From contig WFMF01000362.1 of assembly GCA_011033025.1 (NCBI GenBank), positions 9,537-73,536 on the forward strand: a stretch of 64,000 bases of DNA, read 5' to 3'. A program made the position numbers and the translations under genes. Under the pieces are notes generated by a model. It did no database searches, had not been told where the DNA came from, and saw only the letters and a list, made by a program, of their open reading frames with translations. How positions within the stretch are numbered: position 1 is the first letter of the stretch; the number at the start of each line of letters is the position of its first letter. Shown in pieces: positions 44,340-56,765 of the stretch. Source of the stretch: Beroe forskalii. Its lineage: Eukaryota; Ctenophora; Nuda; Beroida; Beroidae.

Positions 44340-45660
44340 CTATGTCCCGTTTAAGTTCGTAAATTTTAAGTAAACATTTTCATTCTTAAAAATTGACTTA
44401 TGGACAAATTATTCACATCATTTCAGAGCCAAATGATGAACATTTATGGTAAATTAACTTCTATAACCGTTGTTATCAACACAACGTGTCCATCGCCTCT
44501 CAAGTTAAGACCTCAAATGAGCAAAATTACCCCTTTGTAGTTTCTTGAATCCCCACATTACAGCTCGTTCCAGGAGAGTCATAGAGGTAAACGGCTATTG
44601 ATTTCCATTGAAGATGTTTCTCTTGAGTGTCAGCCATAGCCAGAAATCAACGGGAGTCAAATGTTGGGAGTAGGGAGGCCATGACATGAAGACATGTTTC
44701 CTTACTGCTCTCCTTGGGAAATGCATGCCAATGATTGCTCGATTTTTGAGAGCCGTTTGCGGTGTTGTACTAACTTGCATGAACCATGACGACTTCAGCA
44801 TGTGTTTCTGCGTCAACTGACACAAAAACCACGACACACAATCATAGTGAATATGCCCATAAACCTTGATTTGGGAGCCATTTTTGTGGAAAAATTAAGA
44901 AAAAAGAAGATTTTGGGACTAAAAGCGCCCTCACCCATGACTTCAATAGGTGTTAGGTGACTTCCAAGAGGCTGAACAGTGTCCCTGTAAAATTCCAAAA
45001 AATATTGATGCCAATTCTGGGATATCCCATGACTGTATTGCCCTGATTCGCCCGGAAACAAACTTAGGGTATTATCCTCTATTCACTTAGCGCACTCTTA
45101 CAGGCTGCGAACTGGGCCTTCCTCTGCTTCTCTGTCAAGCGGATGTGAATTTTTGCCTCACAGGCTTCCATCAGTATTCTCTGGCGAACAGTCTCCGAAA
45201 TTTTCCGCTTCAAGAAATTAAGTTTGGTTGATGTTTTTAAAAGTTACAGGAGCTGGCTTTTCTGAAACGAGGTTTGCACACTTTTGGCCTCAGCTTCTTT
45301 GATCGATGATCCCCGTCGTTTCCGCCGTCATGAACAGTTCCAAGGTCACAGAATTTTTTGTTGATACACTGGAGAGTACCAAGGGTAGGTAAAATTTTGG
45401 TCCAGTATCCAGGTAGCTTCCTGGATGACCATTAAATCTTTCAAAGTGATGACCTCAAATTCACGTTTCAATAACATGTTTTTTTCACTCTTCCAGTCAA
45501 CGTGAAGAAATATCGACTTAAACTTCTGAAAACCAAATCAGGCCCACATAGGCTTAAATGTTCATCCATTTACTCCAATCTACAGTACCATTTAGGGTTT
45601 TATCTCTATTGTAGTTTATGTAGGGTGTATTTCAAATTTACGAACTTAAACGGGACACAC
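44340..45660 (-). mobile_element. Mariner-like transposon
   Basis: Inverted terminal repeats share GTCCCGTTTAAGTTCGTAAA and are flanked by the TA target duplication (44338-44339 and 45661-45662). The 1.3-kb length suits mariner. The homologous site in copy 1 (about 37735-37755) is empty, so this is a later insertion. Confidence 0.85.
44595..45360 (-). pseudogene. Degenerate mariner transposase
   Basis: The longest surviving frame (44595-44837) has the mariner motif WPPYSQHLTPVDFWLW, which contains the third catalytic acidic residue region of the DDE/D domain. Further upstream on the same strand, fragments in other frames resemble the linker and helix-turn-helix parts. Stops and frameshifts break it into pieces, so no active enzyme is expected. 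Confidence 0.7.
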
Positions 45661-46569
45661 TATATATGGCAATATGACATCTGTTTTGATACCTTACGAG
45701 ACAAATTTATAAGGTACGAAATTTGGGGATTTTTCGAAAAAATCCCCATTCTTTGGTTCCCCAAAAATTTCAAAATAACGTCATCATCATACGTTAACAT
45801 GCGTTATATTCCTTATCCTAAAATGTCCCCAAATTTCGTACCCCCAAAAGTTCGATTCCCGGAATCATTGTTCCATGTAAATTTATTTCGTAAGGTACTT
45901 AATAACTTAATAATCCGTACTGCCACATCTTTCATGCAACATATTGTACCGTCTAGTATCCGCATATGCGCATATCAATGATTGTGGGACTGCAGGGAGC
46001 ATTTGGGATTAAAATCCAGCTCCTATATGCTTATAATAAGTCTGTAAATAGCGCTCTCTGTGTGTCAACTCAACCGTCAGATCATTGTTTCAGGCGCACC
46101 TAGTTTTCGTCACTCGGACATTTAATTTCAAAGCACGTGCAATTAGTTGAGCTCGCCATTTACAAATATTTATATATTCCTCATCTAGCCTCTGGATCTA
46201 GTCTTTGTGATTTATACTTCACAGCAAGGGGAGGGTAGAAAATTAGATAGATTACAGTGAATGAGCTGCCTAAATATCGGTCCGTCAAGTCCGCGCAGAG
46301 CTCTTGAAATATATCAATCAATATTCCAAATAGAGCGTATATAGCAACGTTCATAACTCCCATTTATACGGCTCATTTTCCGAGCAACCTAGTCATGGTG
46401 TACACTTTATGTTATAGTGAGGTCAACATTTATTCTCCCATCCTAAAGAGTGTCATTAAGCCGCTCAGTAAAGCTTGTGACACGCTCCATCTCCCTTTAG
46501 AGCTCTGGTTAGCCCTGGAAAACCCCACTTCGATTTCACTTCCACCCCACCAGGGGAGACTTGCTACCA

Positions 46570-46800
46570 CTCGCACTCACTGCACTCCACGCACACTCGA
46601 ACAGAAACACACCCCAACACCACTCGCATACAGTGCACTCCACGCACACTCGAACAGAAACACACCCCAACACACGCACACTCGAACACAAACACACCCC
46701 AACACGCACACTCGAACAGACACACACCCCAACGTACACACACTCGAACAGACACACACACACTCGCACACACGCTCATTCAAGCACACACTCGAACGCA
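46570..46800. repeat. CA-rich minisatellite, copy 2
   Basis: Counterpart of 38640-38910 with a different arrangement of the same CACTCGAACAGAAACACACC units. Confidence 0.8.
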
Positions 46801-49466
46801 CACTAGTAGTAGTCACCACATTCTCCGACTTTCTCAGTTCTCTCAAACCGAGCAATAATATTTATTACTCGCAGTCTTAACTTTTTAGTCTATTTCTCCC
46901 TGCACTTCACACTGAGATCACCCTTGGGTTAACTGACGAATAAACTGGTCTCTTTTTGAACATGTATTTTTATTTTACTGTCTCCTGAATCACAGTCCTC
47001 TAAATTCCGTCGCTAAATATCCGGAGCTCATGGAAAAGGGTGTTGGATCTGTCAGTCTCTTATCTTTGTCGTATCGGGTCTGAATCACCAAAATCTCTGT
47101 AAATTCTGAAGCTTTATCCCAAGCAAAAAGGTGGTATACATTTATTAAATAGTTAATCATAATTATAACTGCATGTTGCATCAATTGTTATATCAAAGTT
47201 GTGTTTGTAAATGTCCCATTGAACACTTCGGGCTGTCATCCAGGGCTCAAACTAGGTGTTTTATTAACACCTCATAACTTGCTAAAAAGTACCTAATATT
47301 CCAGCAGAAACAATCCATTTTTAGTCTCCTCACTTTAACATCCTGCTTCCATCATGTAGCTGTGATAGGGTCACCCACTGGAGGGAGTTATCACTTGGCA
47401 ATACCTTGGTGTGACTATGACAAAGGCAAAGGAAAAATCGGTTAAATTCCAAAAAACCTGACCTGGATGTGATTGTGCTCATCAGTCAAAAGCAACTCGT
47501 CAAAAGGGTAATTAAAGGGTTCTTAGGCCCGATGCTTAGACAGTTTTTATTTTAGAAAAACTGCTTTAAATCTACTATAAGTGGTGGGGCAAAAACACAT
47601 CGAGTGAAAGAGTTTTAAATCACTATCCATTTCATTAACCTTTTTACTCACTCGTCAAAGGGGAATAGTTGAAAGGTATTTGACTTCTGAGGCATAACCT
47701 CAGGCCTCAGACAGTTTTCCTTGAGGAACATTTTTATACCTATCTTGGGTTTTGGGAAAACAACAAAAGATTAAGAACAAATCCAACAAAAATTCTCAGT
47801 TCACTGTTATCTCACTGATTGAGGTAGAGAAACTGCCTCCAAAAAGGGAAGGTGTTATACTCTAACTGCTATTTGTGATCACCATTAAAAAGCGAAGTGA
47901 GTAAAACAAATACCGGTAAAAATGATCTAAACCTTTTCCATTAAATTTGTTGTTGTCCCAAACAATCGAGATACAGTAGATATAAAAGTTTTCCTGATGC
48001 CCTGTCTAAGCTTGAATTTTATGACAAAAATCAACTCTTTTGCGACTCTTTTTACAGCCCTTTTAACAATGACTCATCAGTCAAAGCCCATATATGGGCC
48101 AAGCTTAAGGAGAACCAATGTTCATTCCTCACACGTAACCTTGGCGAAAGTGTCACAATATTCTGTGAACCATTTGATCGATCCGATATTGTGGCACTCA
48201 AATCTTTCGGCAAATATTGTAGCATTTAGAAAACTTTTCAGTCTCCAAAAGTGCTATAGCGAATATAAAGACTAAAGCTGGTGGCTTTAGAAAGTCAGAA
48301 TGAAAGATAGCAAAATTATGTGATAAGTGATTGGGCCTAATTTCCCCCTTCATTGTTCATAACCCTACAACTCCCTAGCTAAACGTCGATAACTATTCTA
48401 AAAAGTTCGGACAATCAGTCCACGACTCACGAGGCTGAGGCTAATAACATGAGAACAATATGTAAGTCGGCCATGTTCAAAGGACCACAGCAATTTCTCC
48501 TTTTCATCGTTTTTTTTATTTTCATAACATTAACTTAAAGTCTGCAACTGATTAATGATCTCAAGCAGTTTATAATTTAACCATTCTCCTAATTTTGGGG
48601 CACAGAAAAGCACTCCATATTACGACCATGAACTGCGTTTTTGAATCAAAGTAAGCTCAAAATCTGAGCTATTATATTCTGTCTTATTCCCAGGGGGAGT
48701 TAAGGTAGCTGTCTGCCGTTCTACTAAGTATGTAAACCATATATTGAGCGAGCTAGGGTAGACAACAGGTCAAATCAAATGTTTAGTATTGCTGCACTGT
48801 TTTGTGTATACTACCACACAGCCTATATATATAAATATATACGATAGACAAAAGGTCCACCATTTTCTGATTTTCCCATTTTACAGGTACATATTTTAGT
48901 AGTACAGGGTTTAATAACATATATTATGCTAGGTAAATGTCAGCCACTGTTCGATTACACGACTTGAGGATGAGCGGTTAGGACAGCTGCTGCTTCCCAA
49001 TAACAGGAAGCCCAAATATATGTTCCGTGTGGACTTGGAGGATAGTATTTACTTATTTATATTGGCATGGTTTGGCACAGAGAGATCGTAAACAACCTGA
49101 ATCACTTGGTCATTTCTCTCGAGCGAGGGGTGCTCAGGGGGAGGGGGTGAATTTACATGGACAATTTACATGAACAATCAGAACATTCATGAAAGGCTGA
49201 CTCGCTATTTTCATCATTCAACTCTGCCTTTGAGATGTTAATAAGTGTCCTGAGGAACATCATTCGATCACAACAACAACAATCAACAACGGCGGCCTAT
49301 GAAAGTGTATAAATATATTCATAGGGAATATGTATTGTGCTATCGGCAATGTGCATGCATATTTATGGCTCTTATAGACCGTCCCGATAAACATGAATCG
49401 AATCCCTTTGATGGCTGAAGATTTGAGAAAATATTATACAGAACTTGAAGAATATTCTGATATTGA

Positions 49467-51000
49467 CCCTGATATTGACCCTGATCTACACATGAATAAC
49501 TATAAGGTTAAGGCCCTTAGGCTGGCACTGTAGAGAAAAGGATTAAGACGTGATGGATTGCAGCTGCAAAGATCATAGTGCTTAGTTGGTATTTACTATG
49601 TACAATGACAGCTGATGAATGTTTTTTTAAAATCGTTGGTTTGGATAGAATTAGGGCAGTTCAAAACTGGATCAATTCCATTTTTCATCGAATCTACCCT
49701 AGAAGTATATACTTTTTCGCTCGTATTATGCTGACATATTTTACTACTACTAGCATATTGCAACTGCAACAAAAATGTTTGTAGAAGCTTTGTTAAGAAA
49801 GGCAAGCATATTTCTTGTTTCTTGAGTGTTTAATTCGAAACCTAGAAAACCGATATAGGAACCTAAAACTTGGGCTACAGTAGAACTTGTGGATGACACA
49901 AGATTATCTGGCTTTATTTTAAACACTTTCACGTTTGTAACTCGAAAGGCTGTTTTTTCTAGAAGTTTTCAAACTCTGTAACCCCCTCATAGCTCATTGG
50001 TAGGTGGTATTTCTTTATTTATCTTTATAGGGTTGTCTTGGGTTTATTCCGGCTATTAGCAACAGAATTGCGAGCTATAATATTAGCCCTCAATTCCGGG
50101 CGGAAGCTTTTCAGAACGGTCCCCGCTTCAAAATTTACAAGCATAAATTTACAGCCGCCAGATTGCAGCATGTAATTTTGGGAAATTTCCTACGATCCTG
50201 ACGGTAATTTTCTTGATGGTTTGTGCCATATTTCTAGTTGTTATTGCTTCATTGAGCTGCCACCAACCGAAGTCAACAAATATTCATGTTTAGCATTCAA
50301 CCCTCGTACGGGCGAAATTTTGCAGCCATGATCTAGTCAAAATTTAGTTTTAACCAGGGAGCCGTAATTACGCCATCACTCGAAGGGGGGTTCAAATGCT
50401 GCCAGGTGCTGACAGGGGGAAGGTAGGGGGTTTGAGGTTTGCTGACGTCAGGAAAAATTTTGAATTTTCTAAATCCTAAGGAAAATATTTCCAAACTTTT
50501 TTCGTCTGTAATATCTTGTTTTGAAGTACACATTGCATTTCTACAATATGCTATCAACATTAGTAAATTTGGTTCTTCTGAAAGAAGTAGTTCAACCACA
50601 ATTCGTTTCTTTTTAACGAATTTGACGATATCAGTTGTTAATCACACCACACGTGCATGATTGATGCATTTCATGCTTTCTGTTTCCAGCCGAGATTGCA
50701 AAATTCGTTTTGAAAAATGAGGAGGGTCCAGTCAATGCTGAAGTCAGCATGGAGGACTAGGAGGAGTGGGGCAGCCAATGATGATGCTGACCATATTAGA
50801 GGGGGGGGGGTGAAAAAGTCCTAAAAAGTGATGACTCAATATGACAGCTACCCTACTTACTTAATATTTGATCTTCGGCCGTGATGAGTGATAACCTCTT
50901 GGTCTGTATACTGGACCCATCAGCTATCAAATAAAGGTAGCTCTTTATTTCATTCAGTCTACACTCTACTGTCATATCAAATATAAGTATTTAGCTTTCA
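49467..51000. other. Single-copy non-genic sequence
   Basis: No conserved protein was recognised on either strand. The pair of overlapping frames at 50333-50660 shows no domain. A run of ten G lies near 50800-50810. Confidence 0.45.
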
Positions 51001-51168
51001 ACTCAGTCATTCGTACAGTCATAATCCCAAACACTTTCAAGTCTTAATTCTTAATCATTTCATGACTACTATTCATGATATGATATATTATGAATAGTTA
51101 GAAGACTGGTTGAAATAATGAAGAATTAAGACTTGAAAGTGTTTGAGATTATGACTGTACGAATGAGT
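51001..51168. mobile_element. 168-bp near-perfect palindrome (MITE-like)
   Basis: Arms of about 75 bp begin ACTCAGTCATTCGTACAGTC and end with its near-complement around a short AT-rich loop (GATATGATATATT). No coding capacity. Confidence 0.75.
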
Positions 51169-53118
51169 AATAATCAAAATATGAAGTGTGAATTAGCGAG
51201 TTAGAGGGAGGAGTGAGTAATTGCGATGAAGAAGTGGATACGACACGGCTGAAAAGGATAAACGGTGAGCTGGTCCAATCAGCGGGTAGGTGGATGATTT
51301 TCTAGAAATTCAGTAATTATAGATGGGAGATGGAAGCATTTATTAGCCTATTCCATAGAACCTAGGTTCGGGCTGCTTAAGATATGTATATTGTACATCA
51401 GACGTATTTTCCAGCAACAGGATATGTTGTACTGCCAACACTTTCATATCTAACACGAGGTTGCCATGAAGAAAACATCCCAATAATTTCGTTAGACAGT
51501 TGTATTATGAGTACAAAACGCGTTCGTGTACTTTCCTGCTTTGAAGCGGTCGCATACCATTTTAATTATATCGGTTTTCTAATACACCTTACATATATAT
51601 CTGTATATACTGCAGACGTGTTTCAAGGTGAAAAGACAAGACATAAGCATCGATAATCGGTCTTCATAGGACGTTGCACGAACTAAGTGATGTGTAATTA
51701 TACCGACTCATCGTGACGAATATCACCTCACCTATATCTGGGGTGTGTACTTACAGACCTCATGTTATTATCGCTTAGGAGAGTGTGTTGTGATTCAGCC
51801 TGTTTCAAGGGGTTTAGGAACATGTGTTACAAGATATACATAATACCCATGACTCTGATACTATATCTAGATATCTAGAAGACGGCCTGATTTATACTTG
51901 ACCATTTTCCTCGGAATGGATGGGTCTAGCACTGTGAAAGAAATTGGTGCGTGAATATATAGCAAGTATTATTACATATTTTGGACACTATAACGACACG
52001 CTGCATGTTAATAATAATTGGACTTCTATTATGTTCACATGACTACTTTTCGTTTATTAGAGGTCCTTCGTCGTCTTTACAACTCCCTGAACAGGCGGGG
52101 AGAGAGAAGAGAGAGGGAGAGAAGAGAGGAGGATAGAGAGGAGAGTAGTAGCGCTGCTGCGTGCTTTTTTATTTTATCTTCTCTTCGTTTATTCACTGCG
52201 CGTAGCGAGACAATCGACTATATGCTATCTGGCATCCGCTGTTGTAATAAGGGGGCAGTTGCAAAAACGTTCCATCGCCATAATGTGAAGAGGTAATCGA
52301 TAAAAGCGTTATAAAAACGTAGTCCTGGAGAGATGCCCTCGATAAAAAGGTGGCCATATGAAAAGAGACCGATCATATTCAAGGCCAGTGCACTGTCTAT
52401 AGCCTTGACTATTATCTTATTATGCTTTTGTTACCACTACGATTATTGTCCGGCCACGGTTATCAGTTTACTTACGCCAGGTTTTATAGCACCTTGTGAG
52501 CTTGTGGTATCGTTTTTTCGAACTGGAAATGGTAGTTTGATGTGACTGTGAGTGTATAAGAAATTCTCCTCGTGTGATATATTACTGTAACACAGGTGTC
52601 ACGATAATTAATGTGAATCATTCTGAAACTTCTGAGTCGCGTGGCACTATGTATGTAATTGTAAATGACATAACAAACTGCTAAATCAGTATCACGAACA
52701 TAACGTACAAATGCAGGTGGTCGCGTGGAAATTTCAAAAGGCGTTCTCAGAACTCGCGACATCTACCAAAATAAACTTTGATCAACGTTATCCTGTCGTT
52801 CTGTGTAGATTGCCTGTATCAGCTTATGACTAACTTGTCTATATCCATATTTTCCGGGCCTAACGCGGGGACATAGGCTTATGAGTCAATAAATGGCACC
52901 CCCTCAAGTACACCAAACCCATTCAGTTAAAAAGTTTAAATTATGTGGGCCGTATGACTGGCAGTTTTATCATTGATTTGATATTTCTTGGCAACTTGAA
53001 GTCATAAAAGAAGCAATTGTAAATTAATTTTCCCGGAAAATTTTAGCAATATAAACTAATTTGAAATTTTCAGTAACTGCTTTACTACAAAAAATTAAAA
53101 TGCTTACAAGTTGCATAA
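51169..53118. other. Non-genic sequence
   Basis: No supported gene. A polypurine run (GAGAGA/GGAG type) lies at 52097-52148; the frame at 52018-52296 is built on it. Confidence 0.45.
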
Positions 53119-54240
53119 ATGAGGCAGAGCTGCAATCCAATTTCGAAGTGACACTGTAACTCTGTAAATCAATGCATAATTAATGAAAAGTTCAGTTATT
53201 ATTCAATGACAAATAAAAAATACGTACATTTCCTTCAGTTGTAGTTATTGCAATCAAATGTTTTTTCAAATGTTTTTGTTCGCAACTTACAAAAATAAAA
53301 CCTCTCCAGTTGATGGCTATGATATGGACATGTCTAAACAAAATTTCAGGCAAATGTGAGAAGAAATATTTCAAATTCATTTTTTCGCAGCGATTTTTTT
53401 ATGATTTAAATTATTTGAAATTAGTGAATTTTAAAAATTCCAGTAGAAAAATTATTAACACAATTTAAACCCATTTGTGCCTTGCAACTTACTTATGTGA
53501 AATAAACGCACAGACAATGAATTTGGCTACGTTAGAAGGTATCATAGTGTATCGGTTAAACAAAACAAAACGATACTTTACCGGTGATTTGGAAACGCAA
53601 TGCGGAGATGGCCAAAATCACTTATTTTTTGAACAAACGCACAGGCGCACCAATTTGACCCGTCAGAAGGGTTTGTTGAATGGCCAAAACAAAAATATCT
53701 ACCGCGATAACAGCTGTGTTGCCACGCATTGGTGAGAGAGCTGTTTGTGCAACAAACGTCTTGACACGAATTTGAAATCAGAAGGTATAATTGAATGGCC
53801 CGAAACAAAAGAACGCAGCGATAACACTGTGTAAACGCAAATTGGTAATGTCGACTTATTGATGTTTTAACAAACGCACAGACACGAATTTTCGAAGAAT
53901 TGTAAAATGAGGACGTATTTTTTAAAAACGAAAGCAAGCGTTTATAAATTACGGATAAATTAAAGCATCTAAATTTTTCGTTTGAGAAAATAAATATGCA
54001 GACAGGAAAGTTTAAACGCCTAAGTTTTATCGTCTTTGAGGCTTCAACAAAACAAACGCAACTTAACGCTTGCTAAACGCATTGAATTGTGACTCTTGTT
54101 TAAAATAAATGCACCTATAGTTCTATTTTATACCCTTATTAGGTATGTTACTGTTACGTGGCCCTTTATACAATTCATCATGGTAACTTTTTACCTAACC
54201 AACTAAAATGAACGTTAACTTTTGTTTTGGTATTCTCTGA
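53119..54240. repeat. Left arm of foldback-like element with degenerate tandem units
   Basis: From about 53500 the motif AAACGCACAGACACG recurs about every 115-135 bp (near 53501, 53632, 53750, 53871, 53990, 54104, 54241). It is the reverse complement of the 109-bp units at 55871-56600. The same stretch also aligns in direct orientation to 56766-57999. Confidence 0.65.
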
Positions 54241-55899
54241 AGATGAACGCACTGACAAATTTGGACGCAGTCATCATAAATACGATATACACACAATGTA
54301 ACTGTATTACTTATTATGGAATAAATGGAACTGGAGTGTAAGAGTTATTAAATTACTGAGATTTACAATGCGCTGGCGCGCTGCAAACAAGCCCACTCAA
54401 AGTGAACAGGCGAACTATAGTTCACTGCAAACGAGTCCCCTCGGAGTATACTGTAAACTAGTCCGGTCAAAGTGCTCTGCAAACTACATTATCGGACATT
54501 ATCACGGAGATTACTGTCACGTGAAAATCATGTCCATGATATTTATGTCCGTGATTTTCAGACACGGACTAGATTACAGAGCACTCTGAGCAGACTAGAT
54601 TGCAGTACACTCTGAACGGAATAGATTGCTGTGCACTCTGAGTGGACTAGATTGCAGTGCACTCTGAGCGGACTAGATTGCAGTACACTCTGAGCGGGCT
54701 AGATTGCAGTCCACTCTGAGCGGACTAGATTGCAGTACACTCTGAGCGGACTAGATTGCAGTGCACTCTGAGTGGACTAGATTGCAGTGCACTCTGAGCG
54801 GACTAGATTGCAGTATACTCTGACTGAACTTGTTTACATTGCAATCCGTGGACTCCAAGCGGACTATTTCGCCAGTGTACTCCGATTGGACTTGCTCACC
54901 AGTGTACTCCAAGTGGACTCATCTACACTTTCAGTTTTCACGATTTGAATAGGTACCTGAATTTAAGATTTCAATATTTTCGTTTCGCAGTATATATATA
55001 CATTATACATGAGAAATAAGTATAATTTCGGAAAAGTTTTATTATTCGAACGTTTGAAGGGATAAAGTTAGAAAATTTTTGACTATATCCTAGAAATTTT
55101 AAGGAGAAATACTGGACTTAAATTTCACGGACCTGAAAATCACGGACATAAATATCATGGACATGATTTTCACGTGACAGTAATCTCCGTGATAATGTCC
55201 GATAATGTAGTTTGCAGAGCACTTTGAGTGGACTAGTTTACAGTATACTCCGAGGGGACTCGTTTGCAGTGAACTATAGTTCGCCTGTTCACTTTGAGTG
55301 GGCTTGTTTGCAGCGCGCCAGCGCATTGTAAATCTCATCAGTCAGCAGAACTGCAGAATAGACCGCCATGGAGTCCTGCAGACTTCACCAAGCAGATAAC
55401 AAGCAATATTTTACTCTGCTGTACAAATGCACAGTAGACTGAGCCAAGCAGATTAGCGCATAACTTTTTTCTTTCCCTCACAAAATGTTTGCTGCTAGGG
55501 TCTTCAGACCCTAGGTCATAAAACTACCTTTGAATCCCCGCCAAAATACTAACCGTGACAAACCTTTACTCTCCACCCAACAGTGTTTTGGTCCTTTATT
55601 GGTGAACAAGTGTGTGTCCACAGACAAACTAAAGGTAAGTAGGTACTCTTCATGGAAGCATACGACTATATCTTCTTATATTTGAGCTTTTGAGTAAATT
55701 CAGAAATCCTTCAGATGTGTCTTACTCAAAGTTTCAGCTAATGCGAGGTCCATGTAAACATTTACTGTAGCACACAGTGTGTGTAATTTAATAACTCTTA
55801 CACTCCAGTTCCATTTATTCCATAATAAGTAATACAGTTACATTGTGTGTATATCGTATTTATGATGACTGCGTCCAAATTTGTGTCAGTGCGTTCATC
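54241..55899. mobile_element. Core of foldback-like element: two nested inverted-repeat pairs
   Basis: Pair 1: 54241-54356 against 55783-55899, nearly perfect. Pair 2: 54358-54561 against 55133-55337, about 204 bp, nearly perfect. On the left the pairs touch; on the right they are separated by 445 bp. The loop (54562-55132) contains a 26-bp tandem array. No transposase frame was found. Confidence 0.75.
54565..54822. repeat. 26-bp tandem repeat in the foldback loop
   Basis: About ten copies of CACTCTGAGCGGACTAGATT plus GCAGT-type ends. Diverged, inverted relatives (CTGCAAACTAGTCC-type) occur inside the pair-2 arms, so loop and arms share an origin. Confidence 0.85.
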
Positions 55900-56600
55900 T
55901 TAATAAGAAGGCAAAGAAATGCGTTCACTCAGTGTTAAGTTGCGTTTATTATTGTTAAGAGCCACGCCTCATACCTACTGCGTTCAAATTCCTGTCGGTG
56001 CGTTTATTTAAATAAGAGTCACAATCCAATGCGTTTAGCAAGTGTTAAGTTGCGTTTGTTTTTGTTGAAGCCTCTCCTCATACCTACTGCGTTTAAATTC
56101 CTGTCTGTGCGTTTATTTCTGTAAGTGTTACACATAGATGCGTTTACCAGGTGTTAAGTCACGTTCGTTTCTGTAAAAGCTCTGCCTCATTCCTACTGCG
56201 TTCAAATTCGTGTCTGTGCGTTTGTTTCAATAAGAGTCACTCACCAATGCGTTTACACAGTGTTAAGTTGCGTTTGTTTTTGTTTAGGCCATTCCTCATT
56301 CCTACTGCGTTCAAATTCGTGTCTGTGCGTTTGTTTCAATAAGAGTCACTTACCAATGCGTTTACACAGTGTTAAGTTGCGTTTGTTTTTGTTTAGGCCA
56401 TTCCTCATTCCTTCTGCGTTCAAATTCGTGTCTGTGCGTTTGTTTCAATAAGAGTCACTCACCAATGCGTTTACACAGTGTTAGATTGCGTTTGTTTTTG
56501 TTTAAGCCATTCCTCATACCTTCTGCGTTCAAATTCGTGCCTGTGCGTTTATTTCAATAAGAGTCAAACAGAAATGCGTTTATTGTGTGAGTGAGGCGGT
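55871..56600. repeat. 109-bp tandem array, right arm of foldback-like element
   Basis: Seven units at exact 109-bp spacing (near 55871, 55980, 56089, 56198, 56307, 56416, 56525). Each holds several TGCGTTT/TGCGTTC motifs. Because 109 is not a multiple of 3, near-identical 63-residue frames appear in three successive units; they are not genes. Confidence 0.9.
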
Positions 56601-56765
56601 TATTTATACTAGTAATGGACGCAAGGATAGAAAATAAAAACGCTGCGCCTAATTGAATTTGCGTTTATTCTCTAAGAATGCGTTCATTTTCTTTAGAATC
56701 GTATTATATTATGTACTAGACGTTTTATTTTCGTACCGTTGCGGCCACCTTGTTGAAAAGGGGCC

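Larger units (their letters stand above)
41953..49466. repeat. Tandem duplication or second haplotype, copy 2 (7.5 kb)
   Basis: Matches copy 1 from the same left edge to the same right edge. Differences are the loss of about 6.3 kb at 43706-43708, a 1.3-kb mariner insertion at 44340-45660, different minisatellite lengths, and many small indels and substitutions. Sequence to its right continues as single-copy DNA. Confidence 0.9.

Noticed and set aside
56151..56560. Three nearly identical 63-residue frames in a row
   Set aside because: They recur exactly every 109 bp because of the tandem array and have no independent coding evidence.
54565..56600. Regularly spaced repeats that might suggest a CRISPR array
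   Set aside because: The units are continuous tandem repeats without unique spacers, and the genome is animal.
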